DNA of 64,000 nt from Komarekiella delphini-convector SJRDD-AB1 (lineage in GTDB: Bacteria; Cyanobacteriota; Cyanobacteriia; Cyanobacteriales; Nostocaceae), in NCBI RefSeq assembly GCF_014831675.1, contig NZ_VJXY01000019.1, forward strand, positions 82,218-146,217. Reading direction: 5' to 3'. Below the pieces are notes generated by a model. That model did no database searches, was not told the DNA's origin, and worked only from the letters and a program-made list of their open reading frames with translations. Every line of letters starts with the position of its first letter. Positions within the stretch are counted from its first letter, which is position 1. A program made the position numbers and the translations under genes. Positions 25,121-34,903 of this stretch are shown here, piece by piece.

Positions 25121-25150
25121 GCGTAGGCGTAGCCCGTTGTAGACTTCGCC
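25121..25150. repeat. small dispersed repeat, type B
   Basis: GCGTAGGCGTAGCCCGTTGT then AGACTTCGCC, the reverse complement of the element at 58914-58942 with two differences. Confidence 0.75.
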
Positions 25151-25173
25151 TTGCAGAAAATTTCAAAAACACA

Positions 25174-25209
25174 GCGTAGACGCGTAGCAGCTTGTCTTTA
25201 GACATCGCC
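25174..25209. repeat. small dispersed repeat, type A
   Basis: GCGTAGACGCGTAGCAGCTT followed by GTCTTTAGACATCGCC. Close copies disrupt a TPR gene (57691-57724) and contribute codons to the TonB receptor signal peptide (50785-50820). Confidence 0.8.
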
Positions 25210-25389
25210 TGTTGTGGAAGAGTAAGTGCGTTAGCGTAGCTTACCGGAGCGATCGCTTTATATAGACATTCAATAATCACACTTCTTAACTTAAATTTAT
25301 CCAGACGCAGATACCCACAGAATAAGAATATGTGTATATTTAAATTAGGTTAACAACTATATAAGCAGAATTTTATCACAGCAAAAATC

Positions 25390-25623
25390 ATGTTTCAATC
25401 AATTGAGGGAGTTTACAAACACGGTAAAGTAGAACTTACAGAATTACCATCCGATATTTCAGAAAGTCGTGTTATTGTCACTTTTTTAGAGCCAAAAAAG
25501 AATCCACTAAAAAAGCAAATAATGCAATTTGGTATGTTCTCTGGAAATCAACAGTCAACGGAAGCAGATTTTCAAATTACTGAATTTCATGGGGATAGTG
25601 AGGACGGCTTAGACTGGTCATAA
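25390..25623 (+). CDS. antitoxin of a second PIN pair
   Basis: A 77-residue protein with a beta-rich N-terminus (MFQSIEGVYKHGKVELTELP, ESRVIVTFLEPKK), like small DUF104/AbrB-type antitoxins, and an acidic C-terminus (FHGDSEDGLDWS). The PIN toxin frame starts 6 bases after its stop. The toxin has an early stop codon, so the antitoxin may be an orphan. Confidence 0.75.
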   Translation: MFQSIEGVYKHGKVELTELPSDISESRVIVTFLEPKKNPLKKQIMQFGMFSGNQQSTEADFQITEFHGDSEDGLDWS

Positions 25624-25629
25624 GTAGTT

Positions 25630-26028
25630 ATGAAATACGTCATAGATACTCATGCTCTCGTCTAGTTTCTCGAAGGTAATTCACGGTTAAGTACAAATGC
25701 TAAAGCTATCCTTTCTCACCCTGATTCTGAGTTAGTTATTCCTGCAACTACGTTAGCCGAGGCTGTTTGGATTGTGGAAAGAGGTAGAACATCTATTGTT
25801 GATCCTAAAAATCTCATTTCAGTAGTGGAAGCTGACCTTCGTGTAGTCATTTATCCACTTGATAAAGAGGTAATTGAAATGACTATGAGCTTAGTTGCTA
25901 TTAATGAAATGCACGATAGGCAAATTGTAGCAACTGCGCTGGTCTTAGCAAGTAAAGGTGATATAGTGCCGTTATTGACGTGTGACCAAAACATAACTGC
26001 GTCAGGTTTAGTTGCTACTATTTGGTAG
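25630..26028 (+). pseudogene. PIN-domain toxin with TAG at codon 12
   Basis: From ATG 25630 the frame reads MKYVIDTHALV, then TAG at 25663-25665, then FLEGNSRLSTNAKAILSH and onwards in the same frame to a TAG at 26026-26028. The family consensus here is DTHALVWFL, so a Trp codon TGG became TAG. The remaining PIN residues are all present (TLAEAVWIVERG; MHDRQIVATALVLA; LLTCDQNI). A shorter protein could start at 25774, but it lacks the first catalytic Asp. Confidence 0.85.
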
Positions 26029-26056
26029 TTTGTAAATGAAGCCCATCGCAGTGAGC

Positions 26057-26380
26057 GACATAATTCATTGCTGTCCCTTAATTGATACTTTGATTTCTTC
26101 CCAAGTCAGCACATTATCTGGATTTGAATCGTAATCAGCTATTCGACAATCAAGCTCTTGCTTCTGTGCATCGGTTAAATCAGGGTAAACTTGCTCTGCT
26201 GCGATGCTATCCCAAATTGCCTGCACAATACGGATTCTATCTTCAACACTCAGAGTTGCAATCTCGTTCAAAGTAGCTGTGATGTCCATGCTGATTCATT
26301 TGGAGGAACAAGTAAGCGACTGATACACCTCAAATATAACGGAGAAGATTTTCTCCATCAAATTGAACGCTGTAATTGAC
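26057..26380. repeat. 324-bp direct repeat, copy 2
   Basis: Second copy of the segment at 24007-24330, same orientation, one mismatch in 324 bases. The toxin frame downstream of this copy is cut after four codons (MNYV) and then runs into unrelated sequence, so the breakpoint is inside the toxin start and copy 1 is nearer the ancestral state. Confidence 0.95.
26065..26289 (-). CDS. addiction module antitoxin, copy 2
   Basis: A 74-residue protein identical to the antitoxin at 24015-24239 except for one Ala to Val change near the C-terminus (EEIKVSIKG). The toxin partner is essentially absent: only MNYV remains before the sequence diverges. It can at most serve as an orphan antitoxin. Confidence 0.8.
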   Translation of the reverse strand: MDITATLNEIATLSVEDRIRIVQAIWDSIAAEQVYPDLTDAQKQELDCRIADYDSNPDNVLTWEEIKVSIKGQQ

Positions 26381-26522
26381 GATATCACTGTCTAAAAACT
26401 TCATAACAATCCTATGAGCGATCGCTTTATATAAGCATTTAATTCTCAATCAAGCTTGCTAGTTCGAGAGTTGCCACGCCGAATAGTCCGTCGTAAACAT
26501 CGCACTTCATATTTTCATCAAT

Positions 26523-27098
26523 TCACCAGATGTTTTCAAGATTAAGTACAAATTCAGACAGTATATCTTCTCCTGATAAACTAGCAGGAGATTGCAGCAC
26601 TTCAACATCCCTAGCAGAGCGATAAATTTCTACTTGCCGAGTCTCTAAATCAATTAACCAACTTAATCTAGCACCATTGTCTTGGTACTCCTGCATTTTA
26701 TTTTGTAGTCTTATTAAACTATCAGGGGCAGAACGCAATTCTACTACAAAATCAGGACATACAGGCGGAAATCTTTCTTTTTGCTCCTGTGTAAGAGAAT
26801 CCCATCTCTCACGTTTTAACCAAGATGCGTTAGGAGAACGAACTGCCCCATTTGGTAAAATAAACCCAACCGAAGAACCAAAAGCTATACCTAATGACTC
26901 ATTACGATTCCATACTCCAAGTTGAGCAGTTAAATTAGCATTGCGGTTGCTGGTTAAACCTCCGACTAAAGGCATTAGTAGCAATGTGCCATTAGCATTA
27001 CGCTCAAATCTGATTAATTCATTTATCTGACATAACTGGAAGAATTGCTCATCTGTTATTTGAAGAATAGGAGCAAAGTTGATAGTTAACGCATCCAT
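26523..27098 (-). CDS. Uma2 family (DUF820) putative endonuclease
   Basis: A 191-residue PD-(D/E)xK-fold protein of the Uma2 family, which is greatly expanded in cyanobacteria. Typical features are FFQLCQINELIRFERNANGT at the start, PNASWLKRERWD in the middle and the core PDFVVELRSAPDSLIRLQNK with the catalytic Asp, Glu and Lys region, then WLIDLETRQVEIYR. The role is unknown; many copies are linked to mobile DNA. It is complete in length. Confidence 0.9.
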   Translation of the reverse strand: MDALTINFAPILQITDEQFFQLCQINELIRFERNANGTLLLMPLVGGLTSNRNANLTAQLGVWNRNESLGIAFGSSVGFILPNGAVRSPNASWLKRERWDSLTQEQKERFPPVCPDFVVELRSAPDSLIRLQNKMQEYQDNGARLSWLIDLETRQVEIYRSARDVEVLQSPASLSGEDILSEFVLNLENIW

Positions 27099-27409
27099 AG
27101 AAAAACTTAAACTTGAATGTTTTATGAACAGTCATGTTTTGATTTTATGCTTGGATGCCTAAAAGAGCGATCGCTTTTCAGAAAACCTCAAAAATAGAGC
27201 GATCGCGTGTTATGGAAGAGTAAGCGATCGCACCTTACATACCCAAAATCTTCCAAAGTGCAATCACGCTACCATACTCCCAAAATCGCACTTTTTAAAT
27301 TACTCTAGCAAAACATTTTCTAATATAAATGTGACAAAATCTTTTTGTTTAATGCCAATGTTGATTGGTATTTCTTTGGGGATTACATAATCATTAGCTA
27401 ATTTAATTA

Positions 27410-27525
27410 ACTATTTAGTAAAACTCGTGCAGACGATCTAAATTATCCTCGTTCATTCGTGACAGTTTAAGACAAAATCAGTTTTGTCGCCAAGATGTAT
27501 TGGCCTTACTAATCTATCATCAGTT
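27410..27525 (-). pseudogene. fused remnants of higA start and chlH tail
   Basis: On the minus strand, 27525-27485 reads TDDRLVRPIHLG, matching the HigA N-terminus TDNRLVRPIHPG a few hundred bases away. It is followed (27465-27420) by NEDNLDRLHEFY, matching the ChlH C-terminal [12 protein letters not shown]. Both fragments are short and frame-broken. The order suggests a decayed partial duplication of the chlH-higBA boundary. The rest of 27099-27529 holds only HIP1-rich filler. Confidence 0.5.
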
Positions 27526-27529
27526 TATT

Positions 27530-27841
27530 CTAAACCAATGTCATGACTTGCTCATATTCTTCTTTATGGCTTTGCAAAGCATCCCAAAGATCAACTTTTT
27601 GCTGAAGATTAAGCCAAAGTCTTGGCCCATTTCCTAAAGCTTTACCAAGACGTATTGCTATATCTACTGTAATTGCTCTTTGACCATTAATAACTTCCTG
27701 AATTGTTTGATTAGATACTCCTAAAATTTCTGCAAAATTTGCGGTATTAATATCTAAATCATCTAAAATATCTGCAATTACTTCGCCAGGATGTATTGGT
27801 CTTACTAATCTATTATCAGTAATATCTTGCCAATTATCCAT
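27530..27841 (-). CDS. higA: HigA-family antitoxin (XRE helix-turn-helix)
   Basis: A 103-residue protein with the HigA/VapI signature RPIHPGEVIADILDDLDI followed by an XRE helix-turn-helix (about residues 34-75: ANFAEILGVSNQTIQEVING, ITVDIAIRLGKALGNGP, RLWLNLQQKVDLW). It lies 79 bases downstream of the toxin gene, the inverted toxin-antitoxin order of HigBA. The helix-turn-helix probably represses the operon. Confidence 0.9.
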   Translation of the reverse strand: MDNWQDITDNRLVRPIHPGEVIADILDDLDINTANFAEILGVSNQTIQEVINGQRAITVDIAIRLGKALGNGPRLWLNLQQKVDLWDALQSHKEEYEQVMTLV

Positions 27842-27920
27842 AATTAATACTTCTTATTTAAGAATTTGGTTAACCTTACATAGCATTTTCTAGCCAATTA
27901 ATATTATATTAACACAGAAC

Positions 27921-28199
27921 TTAATGATAATCTTCCAGATTGACAGCATAAGCATCACCATCTTCAAATTTAAAAGTTATACGCCAGTTTCCTGATACCT
28001 TTATTGACCAAGTTCCTTTCCTATCTCCTTTTAATTCATGCAAATCATAACCTGGTAATCTAATATCTTCTACAATTAATGCTGAGTCTATAACTTCAAG
28101 TCTGATTCTAATTTTCTTTTCTAAGTTTGCAGAAACTCCTTTATTAAAATTTTCTCTAAACAAATTTTCTAATGCTTTATTTTGAAATGTTTGAATCAT
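27921..28199 (-). CDS. higB: HigB-family toxin (RelE superfamily mRNA interferase)
   Basis: A 92-residue RelE-fold toxin, full length: MIQTFQNKALENLFRENFNK at the start, LPGYDLHELKGDRKGTWSIK in the middle, and VSGNWRITFKFEDGDAYAVN with LEDYH at the end. This matches plasmid-maintenance HigB toxins that cleave mRNA at the ribosome. It precedes higA on the same strand and follows chlH by 63 bases with a hairpin between them. Confidence 0.9.
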   Translation of the reverse strand: MIQTFQNKALENLFRENFNKGVSANLEKKIRIRLEVIDSALIVEDIRLPGYDLHELKGDRKGTWSIKVSGNWRITFKFEDGDAYAVNLEDYH

Positions 28200-28234
28200 T
28201 TACATTTCATTTTTTAATTTTATCTCATTGTTAA

Positions 28235-28253
28235 GGCAGGCATAAAGCCTGCC
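28235..28253 (-). terminator. hairpin after chlH
   Basis: GGCAGGC and GCCTGCC pair around ATAAA. It lies 10 bases beyond the chlH stop and ahead of the higB start. On the minus strand it is followed by a T-poor stretch, so termination would be weak. Confidence 0.5.
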
Positions 28254-28262
28254 CATGTAATC

Positions 28263-31200
28263 CTATTCAATCCCTTCAATCCGGTCTTCAACTTCTTGAT
28301 ACAACTCGCGCAGGCGATCTAAATTCTCCTCGCTAGTCTCCCAATAACCGCGTCCATTTACTTCCAATAAAGTTGATACAACCTTGCGGAAAGAATGGGG
28401 ATTAAGGTTCATCAACCGTTTCTGCATTTCTTCATCTTTGATGAAGGTTTCGTTAGTATCCTCGTAAATCCAGTTATCCACAGCGCCAGCTGTCGCACTC
28501 CAACCCATTGTATTTACCAACCGCTTGGAGAGTTCGCGTACACCTTCATAACCATGATTCAACATCCCTTCGTACCATTTGGGATTTAATAATTTGGTAC
28601 GAGCATCTAAGCGCACGGTTTCTGATAATGTCCGCACCTGAGCGTTAGCTGTGGTGGTATCTGCAATGTAAGATGCTGGTGTCTTACCATCACCCCGCAG
28701 ACTTGCCACAAGTTTAGTGGGATCTGAATCGAAGTAATGGGAAACGTCCGTTAAGCTAATCTCGGAAGAATCCAGATTTTGGAAAGTTGCATCAGCAGTT
28801 TTCAATGTACTTTCAAAAATCCCGCGCGATTCGTCCATGATTCCAGGGTTATCGGAATTGAAGGAGAAGGATTTCCGGTTAAGATACATTTCCTGCAACT
28901 CGGCTTCGCTGTCCCAAGTGCTGTTTTCTACTGCCAAGTTGATATTTGACGAGTAGGAACCAGAAGCGTTGGAGAAAACGCGCGTTGCGGCTTGACGCAG
29001 ATTAATCCCCATGTCTTCAGCTTGTTGCAAAGCATGTTTGCGAACAAAGTTCATTTCTAAGGGTTCATCCGCCTCAGCTGCCATTTTCACGCCTTGGTCT
29101 AGCAGGTTCATTTGGTTGATGAACAAGTCGCGGAATACCCCAGAACAGTTGATTACCACGTCAATTCTGGGGCGTCCCAACTCTTCTAAAGGAATTAACT
29201 CCAACTTGTTCACCCGTCCCAAAGCATCGGGAACTGGACGCACACCCACCATCCACATGATTTGGGCTAGGGATTCACCGTAAGTTTTGATGTTATCGGT
29301 TCCCCAAAGGACGCAGGCGATGGTTTCTGGCCATTTTCCTTCATTTTCAGCTTTGTTACGTGCTAAAAGCCTGTCTACAACGATTTTAGCTGATTGGACT
29401 GCTGCTGTGGTCGGGATAGATTGGGGGTCGAGTGCATGGATATTTTTACCTGTGGGTAATACATCTGGGTTACGAATAGGATCGCCACCAGGCCCAGGTA
29501 GGATGTACTCGCCTTCTAACCCTTTGAGTAATGCTCCGAGTTCGTTATCAGCACAAACTTGCTGCAAGCAGAATTCCAAATACTCAAACAGGGGTTTCAG
29601 GGCTGTGCTATCGACTTTGGGATAGCCTGCTTTATGCAATGCTTCTACCCAAGGTTCTTTTTTACCCATGTTGAAGAAATTGAGCCGAGAAACTAGAGAA
29701 ACTCGCCCTTCAGCGTCGGTTTGCTCTTGAACAAGGGCGCTAACTGCTGCACGGGTTGCTAAGGTGATGTCTTGCAATAGCTGGACATCTTCTAAAATGC
29801 CTCTGTCATTATTTTGGTAAATATCGTCAATATTACGCCCAATGCTATTAGCGATAATTCCCGGTAAGCCTTGAAGTCCTTCTTCTTGACGATCTAGACT
29901 AGCTATATTGACGAGAGTTGCGATCGCTTCTTCTGCACTTGGAGGTTTACCAATGACGTGCAACCCACAAGGCAATAATCTGGACTCAATCTCCATCAAC
30001 TTCCGGTAGACGTTGCCAACAATATTATCCCGCTCCTCGGCAGTCATATCCTTGGCATCGGTTTCTGGCAGGTCGATATCCTTATCCAGATTCACGATCC
30101 GGCATTTATCCATGATGCTATTAACAATGGGAATGCCGCGCCCAGTATCTTTCAAGGTTTGGTAAGAAGCAATTAACTCGCTAAGCTCCTTCAAACCCTT
30201 ATACAAACCAGCATTTTCTGCCGGAGGTGTCAAGTAGGAAATTGTTTCGGCATAACTCCGACGCTTGGCAATTGTCGCCTCACTGGGATTATTTGCTGCG
30301 TAGTAATACAGGTTGGGAATTGAGCCAATCAAGTTATCTGGATAGCAGTCACCAGACATCCCCATTTGCTTACCAGGCATGAATTCCAAGGAACCGTGTG
30401 TACCAAAGTGAAGTACGGCATCAGCTCCCCAAATTCGCTCTAGGTAGGTGTAATATGCTGCAAAACCGTGGTGAGGACTGGCTGAACGCGAGAACAACAG
30501 CCGCATCGGATCACCTTCATAACCGAATGTGGGTTGCACACCGATGAAGACGTTACCGAATTGTTTACCGTAAACTAGCAGGTTTTGCCCATCGCTGTTG
30601 AGATGTCCGGGAGGTGGGCCCCAATTCTCTTCTAGACGTTGGGAGTAGGGTGTCAGTGCTTCATATTCTGGCACAGACATTCTGTAAGCAATGTTGAGTT
30701 CGGGGCTACTGTACTGTGCTTGAGCGTCATGAATGACTTCTTGCATCAGCGCTTCGGCGGATTCTGGCAATTCTGGTAAGTCGTAGCCGTTATTTTTCAG
30801 TGCTCTCATTACCTCGTAGATGGAGCCGAATACATCCAAATAAGCGGCGGTTCCTACGTTGCCTTTATCTGGCGGGAAGCTGAAAACGGTGATGGCAACT
30901 TTTTTGTCAAGCTTCGGCTTGCGGCGGAGGTTCGCCCATTTTAAGGCGCGTTCGGCTACAGCTTCAACCCGATCGCGTAGTGCGATCGCTTTCCCTGTAG
31001 TCCCATCTCTACCCGATAATATAATCGGCTCAATTGCTCCATCCAATTCGGGGATCGCAATTTGCAAAGCGACTTGAATTGGATGCAAGCCCAAATCACT
31101 ATCCATCCACTCTTCTGTAGTTTGGAAGACTAAGGGCAACGCTACCATGTAAGGACGATTTAAGCGTTTGAGTGACTCAATTGCTTTAGGATGATCTTGT

Positions 31201-32249
31201 CTAGCTGGGCCACCAACGAGGGCAAAGCCAGTCAGTGATACCACTGCATCTACTAGTGACGTATTGGTATTCGGTTCGTAGAAGTAGGCATCCACAGGCT
31301 TGGAGAAATCCAAACCACCGGCAAATACGGGAAGTACTCGTGCGCCTAGTGCTTCCAACTCCTGCACCATCGCCACATAATGGGCATCATCGCCTGTAAC
31401 TAGGTGGGTGCGCTGCAATACTAACCCAACACAAGGAGCTAGGGGATCTTTGAGATCGTTAGAGATATCCTTACGAGCTGTATACCAATTGAGGTACTCT
31501 CTGACATCCTCAAACATACTGGGAGCCAAAGGATGCCAAATCCCTAAATCGGGATAAACCACCGGCGCTTGATATGTAGAAGATGCAAAATTTTGTTTCT
31601 CTAAACCTTTAAATACGTATTTATCAGCTAGCATCAGCAAGAAGTTTTCCAGGTTTTCTGGAGAACCACCTAGCCAATACTGAAAGCTGAGCATGAAATT
31701 TCGGGCATCTTGTGCCTTGTCCATTGGCAGGAATTTCAGCACTTGCGGCAGGGTTCGCAAAAGCTTCAGCATTCCATCCTGGAATCCCGCACCGGATTTT
31801 TCTTTGCGTTTCCGCATGAATTGGGCGATCGCACTTTTCGACTGACCCAACTGTGCCAAAGAAAAGCTACCCATTTTGTTCAGGCGCATTACTTCTGGCA
31901 TGGAGGGAAACACAACAGCAACGTCAAGGCGATCGCGGTGTGGTTCTACAGCTGCTACTACTTTCTGTGCTAAGTCTTCGATGAAAATGAGTGAAGCGAT
32001 GAAGATATTCGCACTCTCGATTTCCCGTTTGAACTCCTCATAGTTCTCTGGGTCGCGGAGTTCCTCAATTAAGTACCCGCTGATTTCAATCGCCAAGTTG
32101 GGATTGCTCGCGTTAATCGTGCGAACCGCTTGCGACAATGCACTCTGGTACTGGGACTCAAGCACGACATAGACCACCTTAATTAAATTACGTCCGCGCA
32201 GGTTATCAGGCGCAATGTGTCTAATGGTGGACTTGACGTGGGTGAACAT
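28263..32249 (-). CDS. chlH: magnesium chelatase subunit H
   Basis: A 1328-residue ChlH, the normal length. It is the porphyrin-binding subunit that, with ChlI and ChlD, inserts Mg2+ into protoporphyrin IX as the first step of chlorophyll synthesis in the cytosol or thylakoid face. Diagnostic stretches are [20 protein letters not shown] at the start, [20 protein letters not shown] in the CobN-like core (about residues 610-630) and [20 protein letters not shown] (about 930-950). The end [20 protein letters not shown] is intact. It is monocistronic, divergent from the LpxB-like gene, with a 360-base regulatory gap. Confidence 0.97.
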   Translation of the reverse strand: MFTHVKSTIRHIAPDNLRGRNLIKVVYVVLESQYQSALSQAVRTINASNPNLAIEISGYLIEELRDPENYEEFKREIESANIFIASLIFIEDLAQKVVAAVEPHRDRLDVAVVFPSMPEVMRLNKMGSFSLAQLGQSKSAIAQFMRKRKEKSGAGFQDGMLKLLRTLPQVLKFLPMDKAQDARNFMLSFQYWLGGSPENLENFLLMLADKYVFKGLEKQNFASSTYQAPVVYPDLGIWHPLAPSMFEDVREYLNWYTARKDISNDLKDPLAPCVGLVLQRTHLVTGDDAHYVAMVQELEALGARVLPVFAGGLDFSKPVDAYFYEPNTNTSLVDAVVSLTGFALVGGPARQDHPKAIESLKRLNRPYMVALPLVFQTTEEWMDSDLGLHPIQVALQIAIPELDGAIEPIILSGRDGTTGKAIALRDRVEAVAERALKWANLRRKPKLDKKVAITVFSFPPDKGNVGTAAYLDVFGSIYEVMRALKNNGYDLPELPESAEALMQEVIHDAQAQYSSPELNIAYRMSVPEYEALTPYSQRLEENWGPPPGHLNSDGQNLLVYGKQFGNVFIGVQPTFGYEGDPMRLLFSRSASPHHGFAAYYTYLERIWGADAVLHFGTHGSLEFMPGKQMGMSGDCYPDNLIGSIPNLYYYAANNPSEATIAKRRSYAETISYLTPPAENAGLYKGLKELSELIASYQTLKDTGRGIPIVNSIMDKCRIVNLDKDIDLPETDAKDMTAEERDNIVGNVYRKLMEIESRLLPCGLHVIGKPPSAEEAIATLVNIASLDRQEEGLQGLPGIIANSIGRNIDDIYQNNDRGILEDVQLLQDITLATRAAVSALVQEQTDAEGRVSLVSRLNFFNMGKKEPWVEALHKAGYPKVDSTALKPLFEYLEFCLQQVCADNELGALLKGLEGEYILPGPGGDPIRNPDVLPTGKNIHALDPQSIPTTAAVQSAKIVVDRLLARNKAENEGKWPETIACVLWGTDNIKTYGESLAQIMWMVGVRPVPDALGRVNKLELIPLEELGRPRIDVVINCSGVFRDLFINQMNLLDQGVKMAAEADEPLEMNFVRKHALQQAEDMGINLRQAATRVFSNASGSYSSNINLAVENSTWDSEAELQEMYLNRKSFSFNSDNPGIMDESRGIFESTLKTADATFQNLDSSEISLTDVSHYFDSDPTKLVASLRGDGKTPASYIADTTTANAQVRTLSETVRLDARTKLLNPKWYEGMLNHGYEGVRELSKRLVNTMGWSATAGAVDNWIYEDTNETFIKDEEMQKRLMNLNPHSFRKVVSTLLEVNGRGYWETSEENLDRLRELYQEVEDRIEGIE

Positions 32250-32611
32250 GCAGGTAGGCTCCTTTGATGCGCGTTCTCTACTGGAAGTTATTTAGTGACT
32301 AATGCTGCCACAAGTGACTTCTTCTCTTCGGCAATATGAACTTTTTATCAGAAAACGCTTACCTGCTAGGCATTTTGTCGTCTATATGACACAAATCGAT
32401 ATAAAAAATGAAACATTTGTTAATGCATATTGACAACTGATAAAAGTGATTACTCTAGTTTATGTAACGAAGATGTAATATTTGGGATTGGGGACTGGGG
32501 ACTGTTGGCTGGGGAATGGGGCAAGGGGAAAGGAGAACTTTTGACCCTTGTACAGACGCGATTAATCGCGTCTCTCCTAACAAATGACAAATGACAAATG
32601 ACAAATGACAA
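32250..32611. other. chlH / LpxB-like divergent intergenic region with repeats
   Basis: About 360 bases that must contain the chlH promoter. From 32480 it turns into repeats: G-rich GGGGACTG heptamer-like units (about 32488-32530), a perfect 20-bp palindrome AGACGCGATTAATCGCGTCT at 32554-32573, and five ACAAATG heptamers at about 32579-32613. The start codon of the next gene lies inside the last heptamer. Confidence 0.7.
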
Positions 32612-33898
32612 ATGACTAACCAACCATCTGATATTTTGATTCTCTCGAATGGCCCTGGTGAAATAACGACTTGGGTACGCCCGGTTGTAAAGGCATTGCG
32701 GCAAAAGTTGGGAGATGACCGCTCTGTTGTTAGGATTTCTGTAGTATTATCACCTTGTCCAAATGCCAGTGGCAAAGAAGCAGCGATCGCGCTTTCTTAC
32801 CCAGAAGTAGACAGAGTGCAGGGAGCAGAGCATTTTTGGCAATTTTTGCTTTGGGGAAAAACATTTGAGAATTGGGACTGGAGAAGTCGCGGTGTAGTAG
32901 TTTTCCTTGGTGGTGATCAAATTTTCCCCGTAGCGATCGGCAAAAAACTCGGATATAAAACAGTTGTCTATGCTGAATGGGAAGCGCGTTGGCATAACTT
33001 GATTGACCGATTTGCAGTCATGAAACCCGAAGTTGCTAAAGGCGTATCTCAGAAATATGCTCACAAATTCACCGTTGTTGGAGATTTGATGATAGAAGCA
33101 CAGGGACAAATCAATAGTTCCCAGTCCCCAGTCCCTAGTCCCCAGTCCCCAATAATTGGCATTTTACCTGGCTCAAAAGCGGCAAAATTAGCTCAAGGAG
33201 TGCCATTAACTTTAGCCATTGCCGAATACGTTCACGCAAAAAAACCCCAAACCAGATTTGTGATTCCTGTAGCCCCAACTTTAGATTTACAAACTTTAGC
33301 TAGTTTTAGCGATCCGCAGAAAAACCCTTTTGTTAAAACTTTTGACTTTACTGGTGCTTCCTTGATTTTCCCAGAAGAGAACACGGCATTGCCTTCTCCC
33401 TACAAGCTTCCTACCCTCAAAACAGGGAGTGGTCTGATTGTGGAATTGTGGGAAGAAACGCCTGCCTATGATTTATTATCTCAGTGCTGCATCTGCTTAA
33501 CTACAGTGGGAGCAAACACTGCCGAACTCGGTTCCTTAGCTGTGCCGATGATTGTTTTGCTGCCAACGCAACAACTAGATGCCATGCGTTCTTGGGATGG
33601 TTTACCAGGGTTATTGGCAAACTTGCCGGGAGTGGGTTCAACCTTTGCCAAGTTAATTAACTGGTTTTTTTTAAGACGCAAAGGTCTATTAGCATGGCCA
33701 AATATCTGGGCACAGGCAGAGATTGTGCCAGAACTTGTGGGCAAACTCCAACCGCAAGAAATAGGCGAAATGGTTTTAGATTTTTTGGCTCATCCAGAAA
33801 AATTGGACGATATACGAGCCAAGCTACACAGCATTCGTGGCGAAAGCGGAGCAGCAAGTAAGATTGCACAAATTGTGTGCGACGAGATTGAGAAGTAG
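32612..33898 (+). CDS. LpxB-like glycosyltransferase (lipid-A-disaccharide synthase-related)
   Basis: A 428-residue protein resembling cyanobacterial relatives of LpxB (GT19, GT-B fold). It opens with ILILSNGPGEITTWVRPVV, has VVFLGGDQIFPVAIGKKLGY near residue 95 and the C-terminal donor-site region CCICLTTVGANTAELGSLAV and PMIVLLPTQQLDAM. Cyanobacteria make no typical lipid A, so the substrate is unknown. The start ATG is part of a heptamer array and has no Shine-Dalgarno. Residues about 168-183 (SSQSPVPSPQSPI) are encoded by a CCCAGTC-type heptamer array inserted in frame before IIGILPGSKAAKL. Confidence 0.8.
   Translation: MTNQPSDILILSNGPGEITTWVRPVVKALRQKLGDDRSVVRISVVLSPCPNASGKEAAIALSYPEVDRVQGAEHFWQFLLWGKTFENWDWRSRGVVVFLGGDQIFPVAIGKKLGYKTVVYAEWEARWHNLIDRFAVMKPEVAKGVSQKYAHKFTVVGDLMIEAQGQINSSQSPVPSPQSPIIGILPGSKAAKLAQGVPLTLAIAEYVHAKKPQTRFVIPVAPTLDLQTLASFSDPQKNPFVKTFDFTGASLIFPEENTALPSPYKLPTLKTGSGLIVELWEETPAYDLLSQCCICLTTVGANTAELGSLAVPMIVLLPTQQLDAMRSWDGLPGLLANLPGVGSTFAKLINWFFLRRKGLLAWPNIWAQAEIVPELVGKLQPQEIGEMVLDFLAHPEKLDDIRAKLHSIRGESGAASKIAQIVCDEIEK
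33119..33150. repeat. CCCAGTC-type heptamer array inside the LpxB-like gene
   Basis: Degenerate units CCCAGTC and CCCTAGTC follow each other inside the reading frame. The same repeat type, on the opposite strand, occurs just upstream of the gene (about 32488-32515). Confidence 0.8.
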
Positions 33899-33929
33899 GA
33901 GGCAGGACAGCAGCGAGGAATTTTTATAA

Positions 33930-33960
33930 CTCCTATCTCCTATCTCCTGTCTCCTATCTC
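33930..33960. repeat. TCCTATC-type heptamer array
   Basis: CTCCTATCTCCTATCTCCTG and CTCCTATCTC lie in the gap after the LpxB-like gene: heptamers of the TCCTATC type. Confidence 0.75.
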
Positions 33961-33978
33961 TTGATCCTTAACAAATGA

Positions 33979-34365
33979 CTAATCCGAAGACTGCCCATCC
34001 CTGCGCCCAAGTTCATAAATTCCAGCGCCCATACAAGCTAATATACCTGTACTAATTCCCCAGCTATCACCTAAACTAATTTCCAGACCCCAGTTAAATA
34101 AAGCGCCGACTATCAAGAAAGGCACAATGCTAAATAGTGAAGCGTAAAAAGCGTTTTGGGATTCTCTGGCCTTACGAGTTTTTTCAAATTCTGATTGACT
34201 AGTATAAAGCGATCGCTCGGCAAAGTTAAACCAGCGGTCTAGTTGCTTGATTACCCATTCACTAACTGGGGAAAAAGCTAAATATAGCGCCAAAGACCAC
34301 AAACTCGCTCCTGCGATCGCGATCGTGTTCAACTCAAAACTAAAAGGTAAAATTTCGGTCAGCAT
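33979..34365 (-). CDS. small membrane protein of unknown function
   Basis: A protein of 128 residues from the ATG at 34365 (a longer frame begins at TTG 34416). It has a hydrophobic N-terminal segment (about residues 13-31), a charged middle (DRWFNFAERSLYTSQSEFEK) and two further hydrophobic segments (FYASLFSIVPFLIVGALFNW; WGISTGILACMGAGIYELG), ending RRDGQSSD. This suggests three membrane helices. No family was recognised. It is convergent with the LpxB-like gene. Confidence 0.6.
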   Translation of the reverse strand: MLTEILPFSFELNTIAIAGASLWSLALYLAFSPVSEWVIKQLDRWFNFAERSLYTSQSEFEKTRKARESQNAFYASLFSIVPFLIVGALFNWGLEISLGDSWGISTGILACMGAGIYELGRRDGQSSD

Positions 34366-34439
34366 AGCTTGGGTGCGTCCTGCAAATGGTCGATTTGATT
34401 TTTCATCGATACTCAATCGACCCCTTAAGCAATTTTAAG

Positions 34440-34903
34440 CATAAAGGTTAACAAGATTTCGACTACCTGGCACATTTTTCCCTGCAAAGCTTAACTCCAT
34501 CTAACTTATTAAGTTACTTCTAAACTATGTTTAGTTAATTTTTTTAGTTAAATGCATGTATTTTACATACTAGTATAGCCGTACAATTAACTATAACTAT
34601 TCAATTATTTTAAATATTCAAACATAATTAATAATAAATAAGCATATTACTTAAATATATTCAAAATTGTTATTTACAAATAATTTTATGATTCAACTAT
34701 TTAATAAGTAAATTTGACATTATAAAAGTTTATTGCAGTATATTTAATAACTTAAAACGCTGACTATTAAGTTAAAAAATATTGCATCAAAAACAAATGA
34801 TAAGAATAAATAAATTAAAAACTTGAAATTATTTATATTACTAAATCCAAATTGCTGTTATAGATTTAAAATAGTTTTATACAGAAAATTAAAAATATAA
34901 ACA
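34440..34903. other. AT-rich intergenic region
   Basis: About 460 bases of very AT-rich DNA upstream of the M23 peptidase gene, without a recognisable gene, RNA or strong palindrome. Confidence 0.5.
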
